The notes under the pieces: generated by a model
Databases searched by the model: none
Told to the model about the DNA's origin: nothing
Seen by the model: the letters and a program-made list of their open reading frames with translations, nothing else
Part shown: positions 20,935-32,329 of the stretch, in pieces
Layout of the letters: every line of letters starts with the position of its first letter
How positions within the stretch are numbered: position 1 is the first letter of the stretch
DNA from: Ligula intestinalis
Taxonomy: Eukaryota > Platyhelminthes > Cestoda > Diphyllobothriidea > Diphyllobothriidae
Length of the DNA stretch: 64,000 nt
NCBI GenBank assembly: GCA_036362985.1
Contig: JAYGXS010000003.1
Coordinates: 49,026,941 to 49,090,940 of the forward strand
Direction of reading: 5' to 3'
Program-made: the position numbers and the translations under genes

Positions 20935-21125
20935 AGTAGGTTGGGCGGGTGAATCGACCTAAGTGTGATTAAATTCAGAGCTTCGGCATGCCTTCGTAGC
21001 TCAATGACAGAGCACTGGCTGTACGAAAGCCCTCCCTGCTATGTTGGTTAGAATCTCACCAAGGCCGCGAATTTTCACCACTTAGAGCAATTGAATTATT
21101 AAAATCTGCCAAACCCTCATAATAA
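20935..21125 (+). repeat. tRNA-Arg-like SINE, copy 2
   Basis: Head: ATTAAATTCAGAGCTT, CCTTCGTAGCTCAATG (A box), anticodon arm GGCT-GTACGAA-AGCC (21017-21031), TTAGAATCTC (B box). Tail: AATTGAATTATTAAAATCTG. It is inverted relative to copy 1 at 20370-20545. The acceptor stem is not formed, so it is not a tRNA gene. Confidence 0.7.
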
Positions 21126-21148
21126 GCAGATTAATTTGTTCACATCAG

Positions 21149-21543
21149 AAAAGTCCTCCTTTAGATTGCGTTTTGTCTTAAAAAACTATGGAGAATATGA
21201 TCAGCTTTTACAGTTTCTTAACGTTCGTAAATGCCGCCTGATTCCGAGACCACCAGCCAAACAGTATTCCAATCTTATTGGCAAGCTCCTCACACAAGAT
21301 ATTGTTGACATTAACGACCTTATAGACGCTCTCAACTTAAAAATCGTGCAAAATCTCACGCACTCCTCTAAATCATGCAACAGTAAGTTGACATTGCAAA
21401 ACATCCATTGGAACTCTGCAGCGGAGGATGCTCGAAATATCCTCCAGGCCCCTGTAAAAAATCAATATTCTCCCGCAAAATATCGCAGAAGATGGGACCA
21501 GGCGTCTTCTGACACGGAATTGCAGTGTGTGACACTTGCCTGA
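21149..21543 (+). CDS. Unassigned open frame, possible terminal exon
   Basis: An open frame runs to TGA at 21541-21543, and AATAAA follows at 21590-21595. It is preceded by TTAATTTGTTCACATCAG, a fair splice acceptor ending at 21148. The translated part (about 130 residues) is lysine- and leucine-rich with LIGKLLTQDIVDINDLIDAL near its middle and no repeat-type motif. I do not recognise the family. It could be a last exon whose partners lie upstream, a processed pseudogene end, or chance. An ATG at 21136 would also open the frame without splicing. Confidence 0.3.
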
Positions 21544-21884
21544 TTCAGACGCTACATGATCTTGGGCCTGGCCGTTTTAAGAAGCCGGAAATAAAGTAAA
21601 CGAGTAGGGCACATTCAAGTTATGTGGGCGGTCAAGTAAAATTAAAAAGCAACAATCTTACGCAAACATTGGACAGAGCGCTTTTTGAGCAGGTAAATAA
21701 AAATCTCCAGAAACGTCTCTATGCATAAAAAAGGCAAAAATCTTATATACGAAAAATTCCTGTTTAGGTTAACAAAAAAGCCACACTATGATCGCCGCAA
21801 AAGGAAGGAAACATAGCGAACTAGGAATCCCTACTACGGTTAGTTAGATTAATAAGACAACCCTTGCTGCTGTCATTTTCAGGC

Positions 21885-22140
21885 CCGGTTCCTCGTGGGG
21901 AAAGAAGTGAGATGCCAGTTGGAAGGGATAGTTTATTCTGTACAGAAGTAGTCGAGACTAGGTAGGAGGAAGTTGACGAATGCATGGCCGGCTGCAAGGG
22001 GGTCAAGTCCGAAGTGTGAGAGCGTCGCAGTCATCACGGAGTCTAGAGAGCTGTCTTTTTGGGAGCCAGCATTGAAGATGCTTGGCCAGACTGGGTTAGG
22101 CAGGCACAAGTGCATGTGCACTTTCTAGCAGCCATAAGTG
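21885..22140 (+). repeat. Unclassified repeat starting GGCCCGGTTCCT
   Basis: The first 70 bases match 24935-25010 (GGCCCGGTTCCT, then AGTTTATT-TGTACA). At the second site the repeat interrupts a CR1-like element, which suggests that it is mobile. Confidence 0.5.
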
Positions 22141-22639
22141 TTCACGCGGATTGAGGTCATTAAAATCTCGCTAAACTAGTGATCGTGCGATAATTACCAG
22201 GAGACTTAGGCTGTGAGTTACATTTAAGGTTCGGCTAAGGGCTATCGTTAGAACATGGGTATATACATACTTCTTAGAATTTACCACAAGACCACCTGTA
22301 TTGCGGAGTGTCTTGCATTAACAAGATGCGCAAGACAGGAACTTAACTAAAGATAAACAGCAATATTACTTAATAACAATAAATAAGAATGTGATCAAGC
22401 TGACGGTTTCCGGTGAGGTTGTGGTGGTCGTGTCTGTCCGACGCTCTCCTAACTCGTGACGCCACAGACAAGGTCACTCAGAGCATAAGACCTCGCGCGA
22501 AAACAGTTTTCTCGCGTGCCTCGAGGCATGCGCAAACGGACGGGCGATCGCCACTGCTGCCAGACGCAACTGACGCGCACCCAAATGCACGCGCCATTTC
22601 TCCCCCATTCTGGCTTCAACCCACAGTGGCTTGATCTCA

Positions 22640-22990
22640 ATCCATCCAATGAGGTTCCCGCTTTAGTAGGCTGACCTCATTTACTAGGTTGGCCTCAATC
22701 CGTGAGACAGAGAAGACAATGTGGTGTCTACCTTCAGGCATCACTGCGGACCCGACCCCACTAGGGAAGGGATGCACTAGTCCGCGAGTCAAAATCTTTC
22801 CATCTATTCTCCTATCCTTCTGCAGAATACACCATTCCTAACAGTCAGGCTTTCCCACTGTCTTCTGCCCTCACCTAAAGGAACTATGGGCCTAGAAGGT
22901 CGTAGCTGTTGGGGTTAACCTCCTAAGCCTTAACACCTGTCCATAAGGTCCCTTTCCCCAGGTGGTAACAGCATCAGTTTTACCCAGGCG
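22640..22990 (+). repeat. Unclassified interspersed repeat, copy B
   Basis: Resembles 15310-15530 and, in its second half, 10370-10560. Shared words include ACAATGTGG, CATTCCTAACA and AGGTCGTAG. No coding content is recognised. Confidence 0.45.
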
Positions 22991-23495
22991 TTGTCATTGC
23001 TGCTGTGACTGAGAAGCCAAATGAGGCGTTCGAGGTTCTAAAAGTTAGAGTAAATGAATCCATCGAATCTTAGAAAACATCCATAAGTTTAGTACCACTC
23101 GAAAACACAGACTATACAACCCACAGATCCCAATGAATAAGTAACCACACTCGACGCATAGGCACACAATTTATCTGAGCTAATTTTAATAGAACTGTAC
23201 AGAGAGGCCGAAAGCTGAAATTCAGATCCTGTACAACAGGCTCTAACTGACTGAAAAAAGAAAAATATTCAAGTAAATTCGAGTATGAAGAAAGGAATAA
23301 CTTTCCTATTTTGACAGTAGTCTCTCAAAAAAGAGTAAAGGCTGATGTGCATTCGATGTTTTATAAACCAGCGCGGAGTACTTGCTGAGAATTACGCAGG
23401 CTTTAATACAATCATAAAAAAACTGCTGAAATGAGGAAAAATAGGAATCTAGACCAATAAAATTTATACTCAAGTACGAAGAACAAGCGAAGCTA

Positions 23496-23800
23496 ATGTT
23501 AAACAGGAAATCACAACTACGGAACAAGTACCCAGCAGTTTTTTTTCAGCGGGAGTACTCGCCGGCCGAGAGGGAGAAGTGGGGGGCACTGAAAACCGAA
23601 CTCCACAGGAGATCCAATGCGGGCGAGAGGAACCTGCGAATACTGAACGGGGAAATCATCACCGCCCAGAGGTCATTCCTCTGGAGGCAGCCAATAACGC
23701 TGAGTTTTAAAGACAAAAAGCAGACCAAAACTCAGGCTAATTCGCAGAGACCTTCCGGCACCCTCGACCCACAAATCGCTCAGAACTCTGCCGGCGAAGC
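23496..23800 (+). pseudogene. CR1-like ORF1 C-terminal part
   Basis: A frame with YSPAEREKWGALKTELHRRSN and GERNLRILNGEI, the kind of charged C-terminal region seen in ORF1 proteins of flatworm CR1-like elements. It overlaps the start of the endonuclease frame. ORF1 proteins bind element RNA. The N-terminal part is not seen upstream. Confidence 0.5.
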
Positions 23801-23829
23801 TGCACTTTCTTTATACGAACGCACAGAGT

Positions 23830-24749
23830 TTGCTTCAGAAGATTGACGAGCTCAACGGTTGTATAGCTGACCTACAGCCGGATGTTATATCCATTACAAA
23901 GACCTGGCTACAGGCCAACGTAATGGATGCCGAAATTGTACCCGGAGAGTACCAAGTTTTTCGTCGGGACCGGATACATAGGAGGGGAGGAGGAATAACA
24001 GTGTTTGTCAAGAAGAGCATCATTGCGTCAGAACGCAAAATTGGTTCCTCTCATGGTTATGAAGTGCTATGGCTTAAACTGAAAACGCATGGTGCACCCA
24101 CTTTACATTTCATGAATGTCTATAGACCGTCAAATCAATCTCCAGAGGGTGGCAAGACCTTGTTTGGACTAATGCGTGAACTGGCTCAAAATGAAAATGC
24201 ACTGATCACTGGAGATTTTAACGCCCCACTGATTAACTGGGATGAGCTATCAGTTAAGGGTTCTCATAAGTCTTTTAGCTCCAGATTCTTAAAGCTGACG
24301 GGGGACCTCTCTCTCGTGCATAACGTTGGATTTTCAACGAGAATAAAAGAAGCACAAACAGCGAACTGTTTGGACCTCGTATTATCGAAAGACCCGATTG
24401 ATACAAGCGAAATTAGGTCAATCGCGCCACTGGAAAGAGTGATCATGTCATGATCCTCTGGGAATATGCTTCAAACACCAATCAACCGAGAAATACAGAG
24501 GGTGGGTTAGACTACTGGCGGGGAAATTACACCGCAATGAGAAATGAACTAGCAGCAATAAATTGGTATGACCTTCTAACCGGTAGTCCGGATGCCGACT
24601 GGAACACTGTCAGGGATCTTATAAGCGAAGTTATGCATCGAAACTGTGCGCTGAAAAAAGTACAAAAGGCGAGCAGGCCCCCCTGGTTAACGCAAGACCT
24701 GAAGAGCCAAATAAACAGCAAGAAAAAACTCTGGATAAGGTACGCATAA
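23830..24749 (+). pseudogene. CR1-like endonuclease domain
   Basis: Begins with LQKIDELNGCIADLQPDVISIT. The metal-binding TETW motif reads TKTW (residues 23-26), so the key Glu is Lys24. Later motifs are intact: RRDRIHRRGGGITVFV, MNVYRPSN, ITGDFNAPLINWD and NCLDLVLS. A one-base loss near 24433 moves the frame, and the remainder (24450-24749) ends with RPPWLTQDLKSQINSKKKLW. The Glu-to-Lys change should abolish nicking. Confidence 0.85.
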
Positions 24750-24920
24750 ACACGCCAGCCTTCACACTACGAAGAATTCCGCCAAAAGCGGAACGAGGTT
24801 AGATCAAACATTCGAAAAGCGCGGAAAGACTACGAAGCGAAAATTATCGAGCGGGCCGTAACGAAGCCAGAGGTGCTGTACAGTTATATAGGAGTTAAGG
24901 CTAAGACGGTTAACCCTAAC

Positions 24921-25345
24921 ACCTACAATCTTCGAGGCCCGGTTCCTTTGGAGATAGGAGAAGTCTCGGGCAGGCGAGAGTAGAAGGAAGAGTTTATTGT
25001 GTACACAGGAAGGAGAATAGGATGGAAATAGTGTTGACTCGCGGAGTTGTGCGTCCGTTCCCTATTCGGGTGGGCTCCGGAGTGTTGAGCACATCGAGCG
25101 TCGCCGGCGCATGCTTTGTTCCGGCGGCCAATAAGGCGGGTGATGTCTAGCCTCGCGTGGACGCGCGACCTTGAGATGGACTGCGATTGGCTAGCGTGTA
25201 CGTGCGGTCACGCTGTGGCGTACGTGCGCGTCGGCCAAGGGCAGTTAGCGCTTAGCCCCAAGAGACGGTGGGCACACAGGCAGGCTAGATGAGTCATGCA
25301 GCAGTGGCTGGTCTTGGGTTCCAAGTGGCTGCAAAGAGGCCACTA
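24921..25345 (+). repeat. GC-rich insertion in CR1-like element
   Basis: Breaks the linker: the left side ends after a LYSYIGVKAK word and the right side resumes at YSYINSRLKNND. It starts with the GGCCCGGTTCCT repeat seen at 21885. It is much richer in CG than its surroundings and has no coding match. Confidence 0.6.
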
Positions 25346-25349
25346 CAGT

Positions 25350-27081
25350 TACATCAACAGCAGGCTAAAAAACAATGACACAGTACTAAAAGGTGAAAAT
25401 AATGAGGAAATTATAGACAATCTCGAAAAGGCAGAACACCTAAGCAAGTTTTTTGCATCTGTTTTCACTGAGCAACTGCATTTTAATCCGACAGACTTCC
25501 ATGCAGAGAGTAATGGACCTCCGTTTCACAGAAGAAGGTGTAAGGAATGAACTTCTTGCACTTAATGAAGCTAAGTCTCCGGGTCCAGACAAAATACCAG
25601 CAAAGGTACGGCCAGAGCTGGCTTCGGAACTTTCCAGACCACGTACGCACATTTTTCCGTTGTCCTCCCATCCGATCGGAAACTTGCGAACATATACCCT
25701 ATTCACAAGGGTGGATCCAGAACCAGCGCGAACAACTATCGACCAGTGAGCCTAACTTGCATCTGTTGTAAAGTTATGGAAAGGATCATCAAAAAGGCCA
25801 CTATGAGGTTTCTCGAAGAAAAAGACTTCTTTGATGGTGCCCAACACGGGTTTCGAGGAAACCACTCCTGCCTGACCAATATGCTTTATTCTATGGAGCA
25901 TTGGTCCAAGTCATTAGACGAAAATATCCCCGTAGATGTTGTTTACATAGACTTTAAAAAAGCCTTCGATAGTGTCCCTCACCAACGGCTACTCTACAAG
26001 GTTGGCGAATCCGGGATAAGGGGCAATTTACTAAATTGGGTAGGAGATTTTCTCATAGGCCGATCGCAGTCCGTGTGCGTCGGAAACGCAAAATCCTCTT
26101 CAGTGCCAGTTACGAGTGGAGTGCCTCAGGGCTCCGTTCTTGGGCCACTATTGTTTCTAATCTACGTCAACGACTGTAGGCGTGGACTGGTCAGTAATGG
26201 AGTCTTGTTTGAAGATGATATTAGGATATGGCAACCCATCAGAAACGCTTATGATGAACGAACGCTGCAAGAAGGACTTGCTAGCCTAGGTGAATGGTCC
26301 AAAAATGGTTAATGTGGTTTAACTTTGAGAAGTGTGTCACATTGCGGCTCAAGGCGAAGAAAGTGAGCGCGACGGACGGCTCACACAACTACGTACTCGA
26401 TGGAAGGTGCCTGTCGAACGTCAATGAACAAAAAGATCTGGGTATGGCTATTGTGCCATCCCTGAAGTCGTCTTTACAGTGTGCTAGGGCTACCAAAAGG
26501 GCGAACAGTGTTCTGTTTGCCATTAAGCGAACTTTTGTCGACATAGACAAAAAACTATTCGGCAAAATCTATGGAATATTTATTCGCTCACATCTGGAGT
26601 CTGGCGTTCAGGCGTGGTGACCATGGATGTAAAAAGATAACCAGATACTGGAAAGAATTCAGCAAAGGGCAACGAAAATTGTGAAGGGCCTAAGGTTTTC
26701 ATCTTACACATGTTGACTAGAAGCACTTAACGTTTTCCCCCTTGAGTATAGACAAATCCGCGGCGACCGCATACAGACGTACCGCCTCTTGAGGAATCGG
26801 GAGTGTGCCCTGAAGTTTGATGACTTCTTCTCCTTCGTCACTTCCACCAACCTCCGTGGGAATTCCCTCAAACTGTGGGAATCCTATCCCATCTAGAGGT
26901 CCGCAAGCAGTCGTTCTCACAACGAGTCATCGGTGCCTGGAACGGACTGCCCGAGGAGGTTGTAATGGTGAACTCCACAGATGCGTTTAAACGGAAACTG
27001 GATGAACATCTACTTAACAGTTACCGTTCATATGTACAAGGAAGCAGGAATATTTTACGCCCCAGAAATACCTATAGATAA
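25350..27081 (+). pseudogene. CR1-like reverse transcriptase and C-terminal domain
   Basis: The frames in order contain EKAEHLSKFFASVFT, LNEAKSPGPDKIPAK, then the 188-codon frame 25746-26312 with QHGFRGNHSCLTN (33-45), motif A YIDFKKAFDSVPHQ (67-80, catalytic D69 kept), SGVPQGSVLGPLLFLIY (124-140) and the catalytic box as FEDD (155-158) where FADD is usual. The thumb and C-terminus continue at 26294-26620 and 26875-27081 (RVIGAWNGLPEEVV). Multiple frameshifts and an in-frame stop near 26620 make it non-functional. Confidence 0.85.
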
Positions 27082-27329
27082 AACTTTACATTTGTATATG
27101 CCTCTCACTATTTTACAGAAACACATTTTATGTTGGACATATTATGTACAGAAGAGACTATTTTGACTGCTCACACGCACACGTTAAAATTTGTACATGT
27201 ATATATGTTACTCACTGTTTATAGTGACGAATTTTATGTTGGATATTTCATGCATACTGTTTTCCATAGGGTCTTCAAAGGCATTGCCTACTACCCTAAA
27301 TATACTGAACCATACTGAACCATTGTAAT

Positions 27330-27900
27330 TATAAAGCAACACTACGTCGGCAGCTGAAGGTCTGGTCGAGGCAATCGTGCATGGCCCGTGCATAGTCTGC
27401 AGTGTCCTGATCCTGGTAACTCATCTCACAGTTGCATGTCCCAGGACAGTTTTATAACAAAATTTCCACACGCCTCCATGTTTGCTTTCCCAACAACGCC
27501 TCGATCAAAGCCCCGAAGTAGGACTCCGTAGCAAGGGCGAAAGCATAGGTGTGTATTGCCATGTGCTAACAGCATACCTTATAAAGGCAAGAATAGCATG
27601 TAAGAGCATGTACAAGATCCGCCTGCAATCGGACTAATCAGGTAGTGTCCGGCACCCTCATCCACTCAAAGGCACCGAAGATGGGATCACCTCAAAACCT
27701 AGTCCCACGCAGTTCGTCAAGGCATGGAATTAGTTCTTGGGCCTTCGGTCTCCATAGGTGACGACGAAAACAGGTTGACCTCTCCAAATCTGCCGATGCA
27801 GATCGGTGCGCGTGAAAAGGCACAAGCCAGCTGCATCAGGCGTGGCCGCAGTTGTACTAACAGCACGTATTAGACCGCTGTTATAACTTTGGGCAGCAGT
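27330..27900 (+). repeat. Unclassified interspersed repeat, copy 1
   Basis: A block including CAACAACGCCTCGATCAAAG (about 27490) and GCCATGTGCTAACA recurs in shortened form at 28460-28620. No coding region is recognised. The family is unknown to me. Confidence 0.5.
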
Positions 27901-28459
27901 AGTTTAAGTAGTGCGCCTCATGTACCCCTAGTCGTAGCATTTTTTCTACGGAAGCATTGTTATAGGGGTTTTATGGGTGGCAGCGGAATATACTTTAACA
28001 ACTGCTAAATGCATTTTTATTTTATTGTGTTTCGAAATTTTGCTAATTTATATCTGTAGATTTTCCCATATATGTGTTATTGTTTAATTTATTGCAGAAA
28101 AACCCGATTATCAAAATGCAGGTTTCTCGAAATCCCTGAAAAATAGAGCTGGTGGTAAGGAGGTCGTCTACTTCAATCTTCCTGAGGTCCAACTTACCTT
28201 TTTGGAGTGAGATTGGTACAGACCGCAGCACAAAGCGCCGCACACACCTTCAATTTACATGCGGACAAACTTACTCCCAGCGACGGCGGGAATCTAATTC
28301 AACTGTAATTTTTCCACTTTATACTTCTACAAATTTACTTCACTGCCCATTCTATTTCCTCACCCCCCAGAACCCTTATAACCACCGTTTCCGTCCGAAA
28401 AATGCTGGGACTAGGGATATATGAGGTGCACTACTTAAATTACCTTTGTCTAACTTCAT

Positions 28460-28620
28460 CACAAACCTCGATGTTCGTCCCTGCAACAACGCCTCGATTG
28501 AATCCCCAAAGTAGGACTCCACAGAAAGAGCGGAAGAAAGGGTGTATATGGCCGTATGCTAACAACGTACTTTCTACAGGCAAGGAAGTCAGGTACAGTA
28601 GATTGCCTAACTTATGAAAT
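28460..28620 (+). repeat. Unclassified interspersed repeat, copy 2
   Basis: Shares AACAACGCCTCGAT, AAGTAGGACTCC and GTATGCTAACA with 27490-27600, in the same order and orientation. Confidence 0.55.
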
Positions 28621-28829
28621 GCGCTGATAGAACTTTGAGGCAATTGTTAAACATACATGTAGGCTGTCTTTTCTGTTCAATAAAGTGATTTGAGGCACAA
28701 GATGCGTTTTATAAGAACACAGTTCAGTTCGGAGCAGTATACTGGGGGGAAATAAGGGCAGAAATGAGCAAAATTCAACGTTACCTGATATCGTAATTAA
28801 GTGAATAAACTATGCGGGTTGATAGAAAA

Positions 28830-29140
28830 AAAAGCAGCTAAAGATAGTCGAAACCCTGCTTCGACAAAATGGGTATCTCAGTCGATTTATTGCTAAGAAA
28901 ATGGCTGAAAGGCCGCCAAAACCCTCAGTGTTAACAGCAGAGAAGAAGCGAACATTCATCAGGTTCCCAGTTCAAGGGGACAGACCAAACGAACTTCCAG
29001 GGAGCCGCCTGAGTCAGGCCGTAGCCACTACTTTCCCAGTAGCCAACGCTTATGTACTGTTCTCGACTGCTCCCATCCTATACGGAGAGATCGAGGACAA
29101 AAATGCCACCCCAGACCACCTCTATGTGCATATGTTAATA
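28830..29140 (+). pseudogene. PLE fragment (linker), outer element
   Basis: The plus-strand frame shows LRQNGYLSRFI, then TFIRFPVQGDRPNELPGSRL and ATTFPVANAYVLFST, the linker between polymerase and endonuclease in PLEs. The expected next part, the GIY-YIG region, is not adjacent but appears on the same strand at 30195-30300, with an opposite-strand PLE in between. Confidence 0.75.
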
Positions 29141-29166
29141 TATCTGCTCCTCGTAATCTTTTTGAA

Positions 29167-30150
29167 AAATTGAGTCTACACTGCGTCGTCTCCTCGAATC
29201 GTCTCGGCGTACCTCTTCGGCGTTATGGCGTGTGGCCTTGGCACCGTGGCGCCTTTCCGCACTGTGCGTTCGTGCTCCGTCATTCGCGAGCTAAGTCGTC
29301 GCCCGGTCTTCCCAGTGTAATGGCAAGAGCAATCACGACATGGCACTTGATAAACGACGCTAGACTTCACACCTCTCTTCAATCGGTCTTTTATTTGCAT
29401 GATTCTCGAACGCATAGTAGTTTTCGGACTATGAGCAATACCAACGTCGATCCCTACCGCGATAGGTTCAGTTGCTTTTAACATATTCTTTGTGTACGGT
29501 AGACGATGCCAAAGTGTTGGTGGTTCTCCTCCATTTGTTCCCCGTGGTCGCGTATGAAGGCAGCGACTGCCGAAGCTGTTCGGGTATCCATTGCTTGCCA
29601 GTTAATTCCAAAGATGCCGTAGTTTGCGCAGTCACCCCTCGGGTTCACTGCAATGCGCATCTACTCCCTGAAAGAGTGCTCTTATACAGCCGCGTTTAAG
29701 CACCATCGGGTGGTTGCTATGGGAGCTGAGTACTTGCGTTGGGTGAGTCGCTTTTCTATATATCGTGGTGCTGAGTTCTCCATTGGGTTTGTGCGTGACG
29801 AGGACGTCGAGGAAAGGCAGTTGTTTGGCATTCTCGTCTTCCCTTGTGGATTGAAGGTCGGAGAAGATGCAGATGAGAAGGTTTTGGGAGTCTGCTGGTC
29901 TGCTCCGTTCGATTATAACGAAGGTGTCATCCACGTGTCGGCACCAGAATGCAGGTTCGAAATTGATTGAAGGCAAATTTTTCCACCTCCTATAAACCAG
30001 TTCTGTGATTAGACTGGGTATCGGAGGACCCATCGCCATCTCTTTGGTCTGCTCCTATGTTCTATCATTGAAGGTGACGCAGTTTATTTGGCAGAAGACA
30101 AAAAATGAATTAGATGGTCAATTTTTAGAGGAACTATGCGTATCAGACGC
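29167..30150 (-). mobile_element. PLE fragment in opposite orientation
   Basis: A minus-strand PLE remnant containing a polymerase segment (29632-30039, MAMGPPIPSL then the catalytic box as HVDD at residues 35-38, where Y/FVDD is usual, and LPFLDVLV, IYRKATHPTQVL) and a GIY-YIG domain (29176-29484: VVY at 43-45, YTG at 56-58, RMTEH). The N-terminal polymerase part is degraded near 30130. It lies between two plus-strand PLE pieces. Confidence 0.75.
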
Positions 30151-30194
30151 CATCTCAACAAACAGGCACGTGGATATACAGCCCTGTTATTTTG

Positions 30195-30450
30195 CCCTCA
30201 GTTCGCGCGACTGAGAAGCATGGCCGAGCTCGCGTCCAGAGACGAACAAGACGATGCCACGGTGTCAAGGCCGTACGCCATAACGCCAAGGACGCACGCC
30301 GAGGCGATACGGTAAGACGAAATAGCAAGGACTCACTGAATCGCGACAGCTACTGTGGGATACGAAGCAGTCCGGCCAGATAATAGATGATAGAACGTAT
30401 CTCAACGGTTATAAACTAGTAGATAATATAGGGCGTGGAATGCCGAAGTG
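30195..30450 (+). pseudogene. PLE GIY-YIG tail, outer element
   Basis: The plus-strand frame has MAELASRDEQ, then ATVSRPYAITPRTHAEAIR, which aligns with ATVPRPHAITPKRYAETIR of the minus-strand element next door. The GIY-YIG start is missing. It is probably the continuation of the plus-strand linker at 28830-29140. Confidence 0.6.
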
Positions 30451-30824
30451 GATAATTAAATAAGGTGTAACAAGAGTAGAATGTAAGTAATAGCTAAGTG
30501 ACTCCCAGACCGGTGCAGTACTGCCATGAACGGGCAGCTCCAGGGAGTGTCTGATCGTAAACAATCCCCACAATAAGGTCCTTTGTGAACTGACCTAGAG
30601 AAGTGGTTGGACAGTGAGGCCAGACACGTCCGTGACCTTGATCGGAGGTTTGACGTCTGGCGCGCACGGGCTGGTGGACACGAAAGCCAGACATGCGGGG
30701 CATAACCCAGAGTACGCGTGCAAAGCATGGCTTAGAATACAAGGTCGCTACACTACTCTCCTCCACCCCACTATCTCATAGGTTAACAACAAAACATGTC
30801 AATTCTTACTGTTTTCTTATTTAT

Positions 30825-30945
30825 TCTGACGATGGCTCCCTTTACGAGTCCGAAAGCGCAGACTAATAAAAGCGCTGTTGCAGTGATCGCGCCTTCGTCT
30901 TCTTTGCAACAAGAACCTAGGGCACGCATATTTACTTCCATTTTC
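30825..30945 (+). repeat. PLE terminal arm, plus orientation
   Basis: CTGACGA, then a stem GGCTC/GAGTC, then CCGAAAGCGCAGAC, AATAAAAGCG, GTGATCGCG and CTTCGTCTTC follow the order seen in the other arms. The tail (GGGCACGCATATTTACTTCCATT) matches their outer end. The cleavage triplet GTC has become CGC, so the core should be inactive. Confidence 0.6.
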
Positions 30946-31004
30946 ACTATATATTTTCAGAGAACCGAAAAACATCGTTTAGCCTTCATGAAATTCATGT
31001 CAAT

Positions 31005-31100
31005 GTAATCACGAAGACGGAGGCATGGTCGCTGGAACAAGAGCGTTATTCGTCTAAATTTTCGGATTTCCACCCTGATCTATCACCTGAGACCGAATCA
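31005..31100 (-). repeat. Degenerate PLE terminal arm, minus orientation
   Basis: Read on the plus strand: GAAGACGGAGG, TCGCTGGAACAAG, GTTATTCGTCTAAATTTTCGG, ATCACCTGAGAC, matching in order the minus-oriented arms at 3185 and 56725. The hammerhead-like core is destroyed. Confidence 0.5.
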
Positions 31101-32229
31101 GATAAGTGAGTGTCATAGATACTGCAGTAGTTATAGGATTCTATGCCACCGTGCGCCTATCAAAACTGCCGGTACCCGCACTTATGGCAGACTAGTGCAC
31201 ATTGTACACACGACCAACTGGTCATACAAAATATTTTGAGTTGCTCCGCGCTTTCTGCACAACGTCCTCAACACCCGCGTCGTTATTTTCAGAGTATGGT
31301 GCGCCATTTCTAGACACATAATACATAATGACCGCATTCGAAAAAGGTCAGCCACTTCCGGCTGACTTCCGGTCGAGATATTTGGAGTCATCAGGGACGC
31401 AATGCGCCAAGGTGTTGGGTCAACTGGGTCAATTTCTTTTGACGTTGCTACTGAATATATGCTCAGTAGGCTTTCTGTCGAACAAAAAGGGAAGTCCAGT
31501 TAGAAGAGCCACTTTGGCAGCAGGCGGGACGGGTATTGAGCCCGGCAGATGCGTTTGATCGGGAGATCTTTTCCGCATTATTGGCATAGGAATGGCTTTC
31601 CTTGTCCGGCCTCCCCGTGTCTTCTGTGGAGATACTCATACAAAGGAGGCTTACTTGCTACCTCTAATTAAAGCGCTTTATTGATGCGGTCATGCCTTCT
31701 TCTCTTGAAGCCCCACTTCCCGGCGACTTCCGACATATGTACGTCGGCATGAGTGGTACAGCTATCCCCTATCAGCAAACCAATACCCGCAGGGGCGTAC
31801 AACAATGCGCACAGTGTTTCCAGTGGTGTTACGATTGAGTGAATCGGTTAGCAGCGGTCCATTGCCCGCGGCTAAGTGCCATCTTGCGTTTCCACATAGG
31901 GATGTCCCTAAGAGTGGGGTTTTGCTAACTGTTCCACTCCGTACTGTTTCACTTGAATCCGCTTTGTGACTGTTGACCACTTCTCCAATTTTCACTTGCC
32001 TTCGAGGAAATGTTATTGTGCAAGCAGGCTGCAGGACGGGTATATGACTGGCGTCCTACCAACAAATTCCTCCGATGGACAGGGTTAAATAGTGTATTCT
32101 TATTACAATTCATCGTTTACGCGTCGCCCGCAATTAGCTCGCTACTCATGACAATGATAGAGGATGGGTACATCCTGAAACAGATCGGAGTAGAATTACC
32201 CTAAAACATATATAGTCCCGATCAAAAAC
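31101..32229. other. Intergenic DNA, nothing recognised
   Basis: Short frames only. A B-box-like GGGTATTGAGCCC near 31540 hints at another tRNA-derived remnant but has no matching A box. Confidence 0.4.
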
Positions 32230-32329
32230 NNNNNNNNNNNNNNNNNNNNNNNNNNNNNNNNNNNNNNNNNNNNNNNNNNNNNNNNNNNNNNNNNNNNNNN
32301 NNNNNNNNNNNNNNNNNNNNNNNNNNNNN
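32230..32329. other. Assembly gap, 100 N
   Basis: Exactly 100 N. This is probably a placeholder of fixed size, so the real distance is unknown. Confidence 0.98.

Larger units (their letters stand above)
23490..27085 (+). mobile_element. CR1-like non-LTR retrotransposon, near full coding length
   Basis: Plus-strand element in order: end of ORF1 (23496-23800), endonuclease (23830-24750), linker, reverse transcriptase (25350-26320) and C-terminal domain to a stop at 27081. A 425-bp foreign segment (24921-25345) interrupts the linker. Frameshifts near 24433, 25550-25740, 26290 and 26620 split the frames. It is more complete than the minus-strand relative at 16233-18886 and keeps the first catalytic Asp of the polymerase. 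Confidence 0.85.

Noticed and set aside
20494..21058. Functional tRNA-Arg genes
   Set aside because: The anticodon arm and B box are present, but acceptor stems do not pair and the copies share a long non-tRNA tail, so they are SINEs.
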